The translations under genes and the position numbers were made by a program. This document shows, piece by piece, positions 1 to 9,179 of a DNA stretch of 64,000 nucleotides. The notes under the pieces were generated by a model, which made no database searches, was not told the DNA's origin, and was given only the letters and a program-made list of their open reading frames with translations. The stretch covers positions 23,581 through 87,580 of the forward strand of contig JAIPFF010000020.1 in the NCBI GenBank assembly GCA_021736785.1, read 5' to 3'. Each line of letters opens with the position of its first letter. Position 1 is the stretch's first letter. This DNA comes from Thiohalocapsa sp. (GTDB taxonomy: Bacteria; Pseudomonadota; Gammaproteobacteria; Chromatiales; Chromatiaceae).

Positions 1-1304
1 TGAGCTTTGTGGCAGGTCATGGCATAACCGTATTTCACCTGCAACGCGTTGAACCAGGGATCAACCCTAAGCGCGGCGCCGAACTCGCTTGTACCAGGCT
101 TTAGCCGCGGATATCTCTTCCGGAAGTCCACCAGCAATGCCCGCTGCTCGACCGGCGACAGCGCCCGCTCCTTTGAGTGAAGGAGATTCTCGAGCAGCAA
201 GCAGTCGATCTTCCGCACCTCGCCATTCCCGCTCTTATAGGCAACCGTCGCCTGGCGGAACGACAGGTCGACGGGCTCGACGCCTCTCATGTAAACGGTC
301 CATCGCTCCGGCCCGGCCGCGACATCCAGGACGCGAACGAGGTCCCCGTTGTAGAGGCCGCACCGGTGGCTGTTGTGGTTGACTAGCAACTGATCGCCAG
401 CACGGACGTCGGCGAGCTCGTCACCCCAGAGACGTCCCCGAACCGAGCGGTTCAGCTCCAGCGCCTTGGCGTTGGTGTACGTGATCAGCACGGATGCCCC
501 GCCGCCTTGGCGATAGCCTTCCACCACACGCCCCACACTCTCGGGAATCTGCTCGGCGAGCAGCGCCTCCCCGGACGGGTCGAGGTCGAAGGTGTTAAAA
601 CGCTTGGCCTCGATGGACTTGCGGATCGCCGAGGCGCGCTCAAGAATCACGCTCCCGGCGGCCTGGCGGTGAACCTCGGTCAGCTCGAAGCCGATGCAAC
701 AGAAACCGAACTCCTTTGCCAGATAGTCAGCCGACAGGGCCGGGGACAGCCTCTGTCCGACCGGTGGCAGCTGCGCCGGATCGCCGACGAAGACAAGCTT
801 TGCCCCTGGGTCCGAGGCAACGCGTCCGGGCCGATTGAGGCGTGAGTACTCCACCAGATCCGCCAACAGGCGGCCGGAACCGAAACGGAGCACGTCCTGC
901 TTATCCTGCACATCGCCCACCATCGACGCCTCATCGATCACAAAGACGGTGGCGCCCGGATCATCCCTTCTGAGAGAGAAGCGGAACCGCAACCCCGGAT
1001 CATTCTTGGTCTCCGCCTCCTCGAAGACGTTGAGCCGCTCGAAGGCGTAGATGCAGCCGTGAATCGTTGTCGCATCGACGCCCGTCTTGTCCCCGAGGAT
1101 GCGGGCAGCGCGCCCCGTTGGCGCGAGGAACGCATCCGGGCGGCTCTGGCCTTTCAGCCAGCCCGCCAGCGCGGCCATGAGCGTGGTCTTGCCCGTGCCG
1201 GCACCGCCTTCCAGGATGAAGCAATCACCTGGGCCTTGGATGAAGGCCTTAATGGCGTCAAATGCCTCCTGCTGATGCGATGTGAGCTGGATTGGGCTTA
1301 ACAT
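1..1304 (-). CDS. RecD/UvrD-like ATP-dependent DNA helicase (3' end outside window)
   Basis: Partial superfamily 1 helicase of at least 434 codons, running off the left edge of the window. The start ATG at 1304 is followed by an N-terminal LTSHQQEAF Q-motif-like stretch. Walker A GGAGTGKT lies at about residues 33-40, and Walker B VIDEASM at about 122-128 has the DEAS signature of RecD/Pif1-type helicases. The last residues read GYAMTCHKA, matching the helicase C-terminal motif (TxHKxQG) of UvrD_C_2 domains. Such stand-alone RecD-like proteins unwind DNA and are common in mobile and defence regions. It is co-oriented with the retron-like cassette but separated from it by about 650 bp, so a shared function is only possible. 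Frame is continuous as read. Confidence 0.8.
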   Translation of the reverse strand, partial: MLSPIQLTSHQQEAFDAIKAFIQGPGDCFILEGGAGTGKTTLMAALAGWLKGQSRPDAFLAPTGRAARILGDKTGVDATTIHGCIYAFERLNVFEEAETKNDPGLRFRFSLRRDDPGATVFVIDEASMVGDVQDKQDVLRFGSGRLLADLVEYSRLNRPGRVASDPGAKLVFVGDPAQLPPVGQRLSPALSADYLAKEFGFCCIGFELTEVHRQAAGSVILERASAIRKSIEAKRFNTFDLDPSGEALLAEQIPESVGRVVEGYRQGGGASVLITYTNAKALELNRSVRGRLWGDELADVRAGDQLLVNHNSHRCGLYNGDLVRVLDVAAGPERWTVYMRGVEPVDLSFRQATVAYKSGNGEVRKIDCLLLENLLHSKERALSPVEQRALLVDFRKRYPRLKPGTSEFGAALRVDPWFNALQVKYGYAMTCHKA

Positions 1305-1961
1305 AAGACTTCGTTCTAAGCGAGACTGCACTAAAGTTTCGATCGTCAGGGATGCACCGCCTGGCTGTCGGACGCACGTCACGCATCGAACTCCAGCGTC
1401 CTTGTCTTCCCCCGAGACGCGCTGGTTGCACTTCGGTCCCAGCCCCGTTGTCGCGAACTCTACCGCCTTCCCCCCTTGATCGGCTTGACCTGTTTCGCAA
1501 AGCGATTGACTTGCCGCGCCAGCCTGCCTGCCCCAGCTAAACGTTGAGGCTGAAGCTGCGGACGCGCTTGGTCACCGTTCGCCGGGACCACGTCGCACGC
1601 CTCCGTCCAACAACGGCCCAGACGCAGGAATCCATGCCCGCTCTTCTACGCTGGCCTTCTCGGGATATTCCGAGCGCCTCGACGAGATAGACTGCCTGTT
1701 AGTGCAGGAAGCAAGTCTTATGCTAGCTCATGCTTTTGCCGCGAGCGGACGGGAACCGTTCTCTATTCCTTTCTCAGAAAGGCCGAGGGACACATGTAGC
1801 TCGACGACGCGGAGTCGCCGACAGCAAGCCCCCGGAAGAAACCTTGCTAGAACAAAAAGCTTGTTATGCCGGCTTTACTGTGCCGGCAGAGCTTGCGTGG
1901 CGCCATCGCGCAACTCCTCGGCTGCCGCAAGCGGGAAGGCGCTCCCCTACGCCTCGGCGGT
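1305..1961. other. Intergenic stretch without convincing gene
   Basis: About 650 bp between the helicase start and the end of the receiver-domain gene. Short overlapping ORFs exist in several frames but none has a recognisable domain or a convincing ribosome binding site. The only structure noted is the hairpin at 1867-1888. A promoter for the helicase is expected close to 1305-1400 but no clear -35/-10 pair was identified. Confidence 0.5.
1845..1888 (-). terminator. Possible terminator of the retron-like operon
   Basis: A perfect 7-bp inverted repeat TGCCGGC/GCCGGCA (1867-1873 and 1882-1888) with an 8-nt loop lies about 75 bp past the stop of the receiver-domain gene. On the minus strand it is followed within about 10 nt by a short T run (CTTTTTG). 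The distance between stem and T run is larger than ideal, so this is tentative. Confidence 0.35.
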
Positions 1962-3725
1962 TCAACCGCTTCCGCGAGTCACACTACGGCGCTTCTCGAC
2001 AACCGTCTGAAGGATGCCGAGCATGTCCGCAATGTCATCGTCGGTTGCGGTCCGCCCCGGGCCCCCGAGGACCGTCTCCGCATCGGATACGCCATGGGTC
2101 AGAGGAATAGCATTCCGCACCTCGTTCTTGAGTTTACGAAACACGGTTCCTTTGGTGGCGCATCCCAGCTTTATTAAGAGCATTTTCGATGCCTCGGTGT
2201 CCGGGAAGGCTTCTGACTCTTTATCAGAGCCTTCCACTTTGTATACGAACTTTGGCCCGCCTTTGTGCGAACCACGGCGGCGCTTCGTCACAAGCATGTC
2301 GCCTCCGATTTCCTCGGCCGTGATCCAATCCTTGCCGCCGTCTTCTTTCTCCTCCACCCGACAGCACCACGCTCGCAGATCGTTCATACAAGAAAACACG
2401 ATCAAAAAAGCTACGTTGAGCTGCAACCCGTCATCCAACTCCCGGCTAAACGGACTGAACGCTCGGTGGAGCAGAGCATGTAGTGAATGGGCCTTATCCT
2501 CGAGAATATTGCCCTGGCGCACATCGGTTTCCGCGACCTCGTTGGCTATGGCGTAAAGACCTTCGATCCAAGGGCGTGTTCGATCCGACCACTTGAGGAT
2601 TTCCCGCGTCATCTTGTAGAGGTCAATCACATTACGAGTCGCGTGCGTCAGGCTCCCTGCTTGCTCAGGAGATTCTTTTACCCAGTACCCCTGAATGCCT
2701 TCCTTCAGTAACGGCTCCATAATCCATGTCTTGTTAGACGCGGTCCCAGCCAGAATCGGGACTGTACTGCATGCATTGCGAAGTTCCTTCGCGAGCAGAA
2801 CGCCGGTTGGAACTACCTCTTCGGGGGTTACTGAGACGTCGTCCTTTGGGTCCAGACGCACATCCAAGACCACGAGATCAATGTCTTTGGCGAAGCTGGC
2901 ACGCGCTTCGTCGACCGTTGTCGCCCACACCATGGAAACGTGGGCGTCGGAGGAGTCGAATAGGGCCTTGTAGACTTCGTCCCAGCCCTCGTCCAATTGA
3001 TCCTCGACCACGAGTATCTTGCGGCCGCCGTCTTTAGCACGAAGGCTGTCCCGCAACCAGAGTTGCTCGGAACGCAGCTCATCCCGCAGCTTTTTTGATA
3101 GAGCTTCGGCTTGGAAGTTGTCCGCCAGACGCTTCAGATAGGGCTCCTCGAACATCCGTCGCTCGATAGATTCACGCGCGGCCGAGCAAGCGGAATCGAG
3201 CTGTTCGACAACGCGGAAGAAGACGTACGGTCCCCACCGGTTTGCCTGGTTGTGCCGGCCTTGGGGGAACCATGGGCGGCCCGCGACTTGGTCGATGTAG
3301 CGCTGGACAGCTGCCGTCCTTGGTGGGCACGTTTGTGTGGGTTCGACGAGCCTATGGGCGAGAAACACACCGATGGCCGCGCGTCGCTCCTCGTCAACGC
3401 CGGATTGATTGAATTGCTTGCAGAAGCTGTCATAGCGGTCACCGTCATCTTCGTCGAACCGAACTTTGATAGGGAGCTTTTGTAAACCACTGGTAGTTTC
3501 CAGACGCAACTGTAGAATGAGCAAGCTCGCGTCGAAGTTGTAGCCGCCGCCCAAGGAATCGGGTATCACTACCCCTTCCAATGCGTCGACATCTGGGACG
3601 GTCTCTGCGACCGCGCGACAGGTTGCGTCGTAAAGAATGGGATATCGACCAACTTTTCTATCCCCTTTGACCAGTTCGACCCGGAGGCCCGGCCCATCCG
3701 GCGCGATCTCAAGATAGACCCACAC
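1962..3725 (-). CDS. Response-regulator receiver protein, candidate retron effector
   Basis: 587 aa from a GTG start at 3725 that overlaps the end of the reverse transcriptase gene by 17 bp. The start is chosen because a strong GAGGGGGG Shine-Dalgarno lies 5-8 nt upstream and the longer reading to 3914 is antisense-like sequence. Residues 1-230 form an unrecognised N-terminal region. Residues 235-365 are a receiver domain: acidic pair in ILVVEDQ, phospho-acceptor D288 in LVVLDVR, T328 in ILAGT and conserved K350 in YWVK. Residues 370-587 are mainly helical and unrecognised. The intact receiver residues suggest it can be phosphorylated or can pair with the receiver-like domain at the end of the RT. 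Overlapping translation implies the two act together. Effector role is an inference from operon position; no known retron effector domain was recognised. Confidence 0.75.
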   Translation of the reverse strand: MWVYLEIAPDGPGLRVELVKGDRKVGRYPILYDATCRAVAETVPDVDALEGVVIPDSLGGGYNFDASLLILQLRLETTSGLQKLPIKVRFDEDDGDRYDSFCKQFNQSGVDEERRAAIGVFLAHRLVEPTQTCPPRTAAVQRYIDQVAGRPWFPQGRHNQANRWGPYVFFRVVEQLDSACSAARESIERRMFEEPYLKRLADNFQAEALSKKLRDELRSEQLWLRDSLRAKDGGRKILVVEDQLDEGWDEVYKALFDSSDAHVSMVWATTVDEARASFAKDIDLVVLDVRLDPKDDVSVTPEEVVPTGVLLAKELRNACSTVPILAGTASNKTWIMEPLLKEGIQGYWVKESPEQAGSLTHATRNVIDLYKMTREILKWSDRTRPWIEGLYAIANEVAETDVRQGNILEDKAHSLHALLHRAFSPFSRELDDGLQLNVAFLIVFSCMNDLRAWCCRVEEKEDGGKDWITAEEIGGDMLVTKRRRGSHKGGPKFVYKVEGSDKESEAFPDTEASKMLLIKLGCATKGTVFRKLKNEVRNAIPLTHGVSDAETVLGGPGRTATDDDIADMLGILQTVVEKRRSVTRGSG

Positions 3726-6405
3726 AGTCTTTGCCCCCCTCGTGCACGATCTTATCGACCAGTTTGCCGAAATGCTCACGCAGGAATACCGGTGAGACGA
3801 ACCACCGCCCCTCGTGAACCTCGCAGTCCAGAGTGTTATTTCCCGAAAAGAAGACCACCGGCCATCGGTCCTCGACATCCTGGTGGATCCACTCGCTCTC
3901 GGGGTTGCTCTCATGAACCAACACCAGGTCTAGCTCGCGGCATCTGTAGCTCTCCCGATCGATCTGCGCGACCGCATCTAACTCCACGTCCGGCAACGAG
4001 CTCCAGCATTGGACGTTGTCATTGCGCCTCTGTTCGTTGTTGTCGATGATTAGCACCCGCACGGTTCGCCGCGGGGTAGCCGCAGAATCCGATCCGGTTG
4101 CGGCATCGCCAACGCTTGGCTCCTCGATGAAGCCTTTTTCGTTTGGCAACACGATGAGGTGCGTGAATCCCGGATACCGCGCGTCCGTTGCCCGCGCCGT
4201 CTTCCCTGTGAGCATATCGACCCGATGCACGGCGCCATCCTCGAAGCGGGTGAAGATCCAATAGCCTGCAATCGCGAACAGCTCGAATGCGGCGTGCCGA
4301 ATCTTGCCATGGGCAAAGTCGCGCGCCGGCGGGATCTCCAAGCCGCTGCTATTCGCATCGCTGATACGGATCTGGAAGCAACCTTGCTCGGTTATGTAAG
4401 TTTCGACCTCTATCTCTCGGTGTTCGCTGTGGATACCTATAGAATGGAAGATGTCAACCAGGCTTATCCAAAGGGCTGGAACCACTGTGTAAATAGCCTG
4501 GTGGGGGCTTATGAAGCGATCTTTCCATGGGACTGACGTCCCAGGTTTCTTCTCGGCGCGCTCCAAGCCTTTTTCGTAAGCGTCTGTTAGAAGCTCCGTA
4601 ATGGGCTTGCCTTCGTCCTTTTTGCTCCCAGGAGCGATCAGTCGGGTTCCCTCCTTTAGCTGTTTAACGTGGCGGTCGAGACGCGGGTCTTTGAAGAGGT
4701 CGAGCGAGACATCTTCGCCGTCCTGCAAAACGATGTCACGAAGCGCCGCGGACATCGGGTCGACGAGCTTCCGCAACGCGTTCGGAAGCTCGTAGTAATG
4801 GGGTTCGTACCGATCGAGTAGGATTTGGAGCAGGCTCGCGGGTGTGGCGTCACCTCTATGGGTTAAGCCGCCGAGATCAGAGGTATCCTTGAATCCATTT
4901 ACCACTTGACGCGTGGTGCCGCGGTTAAGGCTCGGGTATCTGGCATTCTCTTCGACGCGGACCCTAAGGGCCTCAGGGTTATCTCCGCAGTTCACCGGCC
5001 AGTAGCGGACGTCCGACTTCGCCTCCTTCTGTACAAAGCGGCATAGCTCACTGGCATTCGTGGTACGTGCCAGCGCAGCGGAGATCCTCCGCCCCTCCTT
5101 CGATTCCCGCCACCGCTCGAGCTCGGACTCACGGCGCTCCTTTGCCCGGCGATACCACTCAGACTCCTGCTCAACGGACGCATAACGCTCCATCAAGCTG
5201 CGAATCGCACGCTCACAATGCTTTGGTCCATCTCCTAGACCGGCGTGCACCGCACTGCGCACGGACCGGCGAAATCGGTTGAGCAAGCGCTTGTAGAGGA
5301 CAACGCGCCGGTAGCGGATTTGCTGGTTGTCTTGGCCCTCGGCATTGACGACCTGCCCGACGAAGGCAAAACGCCCGACCAAGTGCTGCAGGAAGCGTTC
5401 GACGGCCTGCTCCTTGGTGAGCTTGTGGTTGCCGAGACGGTAACCGTCGCCGTCGGGCACCAGCTCGAGCCGCGACGCCCTGCGGTCCTTCAGCCCGCTG
5501 CCCTTGATAAGCTGCGCCTCGATGCCCTCCTTCTCCATGTTGTGGAGGATGGCTCGGAGGCTGCGAAGGTACCTGCGTGTAACGTTCAGCCCGTCGTTGA
5601 CGACGATGCCGGTGACGATTTGGCGGTCCGATTGGCGCAAGACACGGGTCTTCGCGTCGTTGATCGCAAATCCCTCGCCCTCGACGACCTCTCGGACCTT
5701 GGCGATGAGCCGATCGGCGTCAAGGCGGTTCGCATCGTTCGTGGAGAAGGTGAGGTCGTCCGCGTAACGCGTGAAGTTGCAGCGGTGCTGACGAGCGATG
5801 GAGGCGAGCCGCTGATCCATACGGCGACAAATGACGTTGGCGACGTAAGGGCTGAGCACGCCGCCTTGGGGCAGAGGGCCATTGTGCTCCGGCACGCAGG
5901 CGAGCTGCGCGAGGGTCATCGCTGCCTCGCGCCCGAAGCGGAACGGCGGGGCCTGAAACATGCCGAAGACGCGTGCGACGCGGATGCTCGGGAAGAAGTC
6001 GACGATGTCGAGCTTCACCACCAGCTTTTTGCGCCGGTGCGGAATGGCATTGGTGATGATGCTGCGCCCCGGAACGAAGCCATGCGCGCGGTCACTGGGG
6101 GGGAACTTGCGCTGCAGCTTGTCGAGCGCCTTGCGTTGAACGTCCTTGAGCTTGCCCGAGACAGCGTGCAGCGTCCGGGTCCCGCCGGAGGCCTTCGGGA
6201 TCGTTTTGACGGTGTAGAAGCGGCTGCGATCGGCCTCGTAGAGCACATCGGCGAGGTGGCGCAAGGGGATGCCGATGTATCTGGCGAGGTCGCGGCGCGA
6301 GTCGATCTTGCGCTGCTCGTCGCCGGCGGCCGACTGCTCGTCGCGATCGATCAGAGCCGCAAGGGTGAGAGCGGCAGGCTCCTTCGGTTCCGTGGTGTCG
6401 CTCAT
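3709..6405 (-). CDS. Retron-type reverse transcriptase with C-terminal receiver-like extension
   Basis: 898 aa, far longer than a typical retron RT (about 300-400 aa). Residues 40-345 are the RT domain: NAIPH (NAxxH, 119-123), KLDIVDFF with catalytic Asp (131-138), LPQGGVLSP (178-186), YADD (214-217) and VTGIVVN (264-270). NAxxH plus VTG are retron RT hallmarks. Residues 480-780 are an unusual extension whose 620-680 segment resembles a degenerate histidine-kinase-type ATPase fold (inference). Residues 783-890 resemble a receiver domain (VLIIDNN, LDLVLVH, VVFFSG), but the phospho-acceptor Asp is replaced in LVLVHES, so it is probably not phosphorylated. A predicted msr-msd RNA lies 34 bp upstream and the receiver protein gene overlaps downstream. 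Expected role: makes msDNA as part of an anti-phage retron. A group II intron RT is less likely because no maturase domain or intron RNA is seen. Confidence 0.85.
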   Translation of the reverse strand: MSDTTEPKEPAALTLAALIDRDEQSAAGDEQRKIDSRRDLARYIGIPLRHLADVLYEADRSRFYTVKTIPKASGGTRTLHAVSGKLKDVQRKALDKLQRKFPPSDRAHGFVPGRSIITNAIPHRRKKLVVKLDIVDFFPSIRVARVFGMFQAPPFRFGREAAMTLAQLACVPEHNGPLPQGGVLSPYVANVICRRMDQRLASIARQHRCNFTRYADDLTFSTNDANRLDADRLIAKVREVVEGEGFAINDAKTRVLRQSDRQIVTGIVVNDGLNVTRRYLRSLRAILHNMEKEGIEAQLIKGSGLKDRRASRLELVPDGDGYRLGNHKLTKEQAVERFLQHLVGRFAFVGQVVNAEGQDNQQIRYRRVVLYKRLLNRFRRSVRSAVHAGLGDGPKHCERAIRSLMERYASVEQESEWYRRAKERRESELERWRESKEGRRISAALARTTNASELCRFVQKEAKSDVRYWPVNCGDNPEALRVRVEENARYPSLNRGTTRQVVNGFKDTSDLGGLTHRGDATPASLLQILLDRYEPHYYELPNALRKLVDPMSAALRDIVLQDGEDVSLDLFKDPRLDRHVKQLKEGTRLIAPGSKKDEGKPITELLTDAYEKGLERAEKKPGTSVPWKDRFISPHQAIYTVVPALWISLVDIFHSIGIHSEHREIEVETYITEQGCFQIRISDANSSGLEIPPARDFAHGKIRHAAFELFAIAGYWIFTRFEDGAVHRVDMLTGKTARATDARYPGFTHLIVLPNEKGFIEEPSVGDAATGSDSAATPRRTVRVLIIDNNEQRRNDNVQCWSSLPDVELDAVAQIDRESYRCRELDLVLVHESNPESEWIHQDVEDRWPVVFFSGNNTLDCEVHEGRWFVSPVFLREHFGKLVDKIVHEGGKDCVGLS

Positions 6406-6439
6406 CAGTCTTCGGCTGGCCGCTATACGGGAAAAGGGT

Positions 6440-6578
6440 GGGGACCGTCCGGCGACATACTCGCTTTCGACCTTTAGGTCTGAGCTTGATCAGACTTTTG
6501 GCTCTTCAATTTAAGCAGGCTTACATAAACCCATGCGGTTAGCACATGGGAAAGGCTATGTCCTGCCGGACGGTCCCC
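6440..6578 (-). ncRNA. Predicted retron msr-msd RNA with a1/a2 inverted repeats
   Basis: A perfect 14-bp inverted repeat, GGGGACCGTCCGGC at 6440-6453 and its complement at 6565-6578, brackets about 110 nt just upstream of the RT gene. The pairing continues with GACATA (6454-6459) against TATGTC (6557-6562) after a 2-nt bulge, giving a 20-bp closing stem. Read on the RT strand, the interior holds a hairpin CCCATG/CATGGG (6530-6550, 9-nt loop) and a second GTCTGA/TCAGAC (6478-6495, 6-nt loop). This matches the retron layout a1-msr-msd-a2-RT. The 2'-5' branching guanosine and the msd boundaries cannot be assigned from sequence alone. Confidence 0.7.
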
Positions 6579-6885
6579 GAAACTGGTTCGCGAGGCGCTG
6601 CGTACGACTCGCTGGACATCGAGCATTAAGCGAACTCCGTGCCACTTTTCGCAACGGCCAAGAACCGCGCGTCAGCAGCCGTCCCGAGACGGGCACCCTC
6701 GACGGAATCGCGCGCGGGGAGCCAAATATCTTTCCGAGGTCGAAAGATTGTTTGTGAACGGCGCTGGCTCCCGTGGAATTTTCGCCGTTCGTATCGCCGT
6801 TGACAACTGATGCACGCGGGGCTCGAACGGACCCGCAGCGGATAGAGAGCAGCGAGCGAGAGGGCGGCGTGCTCTGGGCTCATTC
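6579..6885. other. Divergent intergenic region between retron RNA and PcfJ-like gene
   Basis: About 300 bp that must hold the promoter for the retron RNA (minus) and probably that for the PcfJ-like gene (plus). No clear sigma70 box pair or operator palindrome was found. No recognisable gene is present. Confidence 0.4.
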
Positions 6886-8680
6886 TTGCTCGGGGCGCTG
6901 GCTGGACGGACGTTGTCGCTCCATGACCAGATGGAGCCCGGAGCGGCATGGCCTCTTCGCGCCAGTTTCTTCGCCTGGATCTCTGAAACCTCAATGCTCG
7001 GGTCGATCGATGTCTTCAATGTTGGTCGGTCGCAACGCGCGATCCTGTACCGCGACGGCGCGCATCCGGGCGTGCGCACGGCCCTCTGGGTGGAGATTGG
7101 TGCCCATGTGCTGCACGCTGGACACTGCTTGCGTGGCGCCGCTGGCTTCTGGCTCGTCGAGTCCATGGACGGCCTCGTCGGCTGCCATGCCAGCGCGCGT
7201 CCAACAAACAGGCGCAGTGTGGGCGGGCGCGTTGTCCGCGATTTGCCGTGCCTTGACCCTGGGGCCGACTGGCTCAAGGAGCTCGCGCAGGCGCTGGCGA
7301 ACGCGCCCGGTGCGCAGGCCCCAGCGTGTGCCGAGCGGCACGCCCTGGAACGGGCGGTGGACGCCTTCTGCGCCGCGCTGGACACCGCCGTCCTGAGCGC
7401 GGTACGGGAAGAAGCGGCGGCGACGCCCGCGGCCTATAACCACTACCGCCAGGGCGGCGAGCGGCTGCGGCGCAATCGCCTGCAGGCGGCCCAGAGCCAT
7501 CCTCGCTTTGCGACCGCCCTGCGGCTCGACTGGCGGTTTTGCCGCGCCGTGGACAGCGGGGCCGAGCTAACCCGGTCTCTGGCGATGCACTACCGGGTCG
7601 GCGCCGCCACAATCCGACGCACGCGGCGCCTGGCGCGAGAGTGTTTCCCTGCGGGCGAGCTGCCCCAGGTGCTCAAGTATGCCGACGCGCTGCCGGCGCA
7701 GGCGCTGCCCGTCACGCCCGAGGACTGGACCGTGTACCGCCGGCTCGCCGACGGCCTCCAGACTCTGACGCAACTGACGGGCATCGCGCCCTCCAAGCTG
7801 CTGCACCCCTTCCTCGGCGGTTGGGCGACCGGGTTGACGGCGCTGGAGCGGCGCCTGCAGGCCCCGCTCGACCTGGACGCGATCCTCGAGATGATGCACT
7901 GCACCTACCACTACGGTGTGCGCCCGGCAGTGGCGACGGCCTTGGCGCAGGCCGGGCGGGAGGGGGAGTTGGTGGCGAGCCCGCCGGCGGAGTTCTTCCC
8001 CTTATGGTTCGGGCGCTATGGCCTGGCCCGGCTGGCGGAGATTGCCCAGCAGTGGCACGAGGCCCATGGCCGGTTCAGCCTGGAGCGGCTCGCCGGCACG
8101 CGCGCTGGCGCCCCCCTGTCCTGGCCCTCGCTGCTGGATTCGGGCGCTTCCCACGGCGGGCTGCGGGTGGTGGAGCTCACAAGCCGGGCGGCGCTGGACC
8201 TCGAAGGGCGACGCCTGCAGCACTGCGTGGCCAGCTATGCGATCAAGTGCCTGCTCGCCGAGAGCGCGATCTTCTCGATCCGGGACGGGGCCGGTGTGCC
8301 GCTGTCGACCTTCGAGGTGCGCGTGCCCGCGGACGGGCCGCCCGAGCTGCTGCAGCACCATGCGGTCGCGAACGAGCCACCCAGCGAGCACGAGCAGGCG
8401 GTCGCGCGGCACTTCGTCGAACGGGTGCTGGCGAGGCTCCCGCGCGAGCGCATCGGCACCGTGTCAGCAGGCGCGCCGGGAGCTGGGGCTTGGCGTGCGC
8501 GCCCTGCTCGGCAAGCCGGATACCCTCCAGGAGCCATTGACCCCGGAGGAGCTTGGGCGGCTGGGCGAGGCCATCACCATCGCCCACCCTGCCGAGGCGC
8601 GGCGCGCTGGTGTGGTTGCATTTCTCGAGCAGCACGGACCGGCGGTGCTGGCCGCGATGGGTGCCGGGAGTCCGTTGTAG
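6886..8680 (+). pseudogene. PcfJ-domain protein, frameshifted near the 3' end
   Basis: Reads as about 597 aa if one frameshift is bridged. The C-terminal half carries the PcfJ signature: LEGRRLQHCVASYAIKC followed by IFSIRD and a Phe-Glu-Val-Arg strand. Around 8461-8466 the frame changes: the first frame runs on into low-quality sequence to 8754, whereas the second continues as RRELGLGVRALLGKPDT and ends with a stop at 8680. A 1-nt insertion in GTGTCAGCAG explains it. PcfJ-like proteins occur on plasmids and ICEs and their function is not established. The N-terminal start is uncertain: the track's TTG at 6886 or the ATG at 6994 are possible. The frameshift could be real or a sequencing error. 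Confidence 0.65.
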
Positions 8681-8711
8681 GCTGCCGCGCTCAGCGCTTG
8701 ATCGTATCAGA

Positions 8712-9179
8712 TCACGAGCTGCCAAGGCGGCCGCGGATTTGCCGCCGTATCTGAGGCGAGAGATAGAGGCCGTGGATGTCCACAAGGTCGTCGATCTTGC
8801 GTGTGGCGGTCGATGCGTCGAGGTGGCCCAGGCGTTCGGCCAGGACGATCAGGCCAAGGGTGCCTATGGGTTTCAGACCCAGTTGAGTGGCTCTGTTCCG
8901 GGCGGCTTTGTCGTCCATGGCGACGAGATCGATGCCCTGCTCGTGTGCGAGGACCATGGCTTCCAACTCTCCCCGATGCAGGGTGCCAATGGCGCCGCGT
9001 ACAAAGGCATGCCCGGTCTCGGATAGGTCGGGGCATTCGATGAAATCGGGCAGATCCAGCCTGGTCTCTGCCGCCACTGTGGGCGGGACCAGAACCTGCA
9101 GGAAGCAGCTTCGCAGCATGGGAAGCAAGTCGACCTTCGCGAGGAAGATCAACGGGCTGGCATTGGTGACGAGTCTCAC
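8712..9179 (-). CDS. DUF3368 PIN-domain toxin
   Basis: 155 aa with the DUF3368 start VTNASPLIFLAKV (PIN-fold Asp/Asn strand), a central E-x-x-A segment (GELEAMVLAHE) and MDDKAARNRA carrying the second acidic pair expected of PIN nucleases. Proteins of this family pair with UPF0175 antitoxins and are predicted RNases of the VapC type. The GTG start overlaps the upstream UPF0175 gene by 4 bp (GTGA), as in a coupled toxin-antitoxin operon. Convergent with the PcfJ-like gene, 31 bp from its end. Confidence 0.85.
   Translation of the reverse strand: MRLVTNASPLIFLAKVDLLPMLRSCFLQVLVPPTVAAETRLDLPDFIECPDLSETGHAFVRGAIGTLHRGELEAMVLAHEQGIDLVAMDDKAARNRATQLGLKPIGTLGLIVLAERLGHLDASTATRKIDDLVDIHGLYLSPQIRRQIRGRLGSS

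Noticed and set aside
1702..2177. Three overlapping plus-strand ORFs near the retron operon end
   Set aside because: All three frames are open by chance, with no domain or ribosome site; part is antisense to the receiver protein.
3726..3914. N-terminal extension of the receiver protein gene
   Set aside because: Residues there are antisense-like and lie inside the RT gene; the GTG at 3725 has a strong ribosome binding site.
5245..6477. 410-aa plus-strand ORF
   Set aside because: Antisense to the conserved RT domain; composition is that of a high-GC shadow frame and has no domain.
1962..6578. Group II intron or diversity-generating retroelement instead of a retron
   Set aside because: No maturase/endonuclease domain, no intron domain V-like RNA, and no template/variable repeat pair were seen; NAxxH, VTG and the upstream a1/a2 repeat favour a retron.
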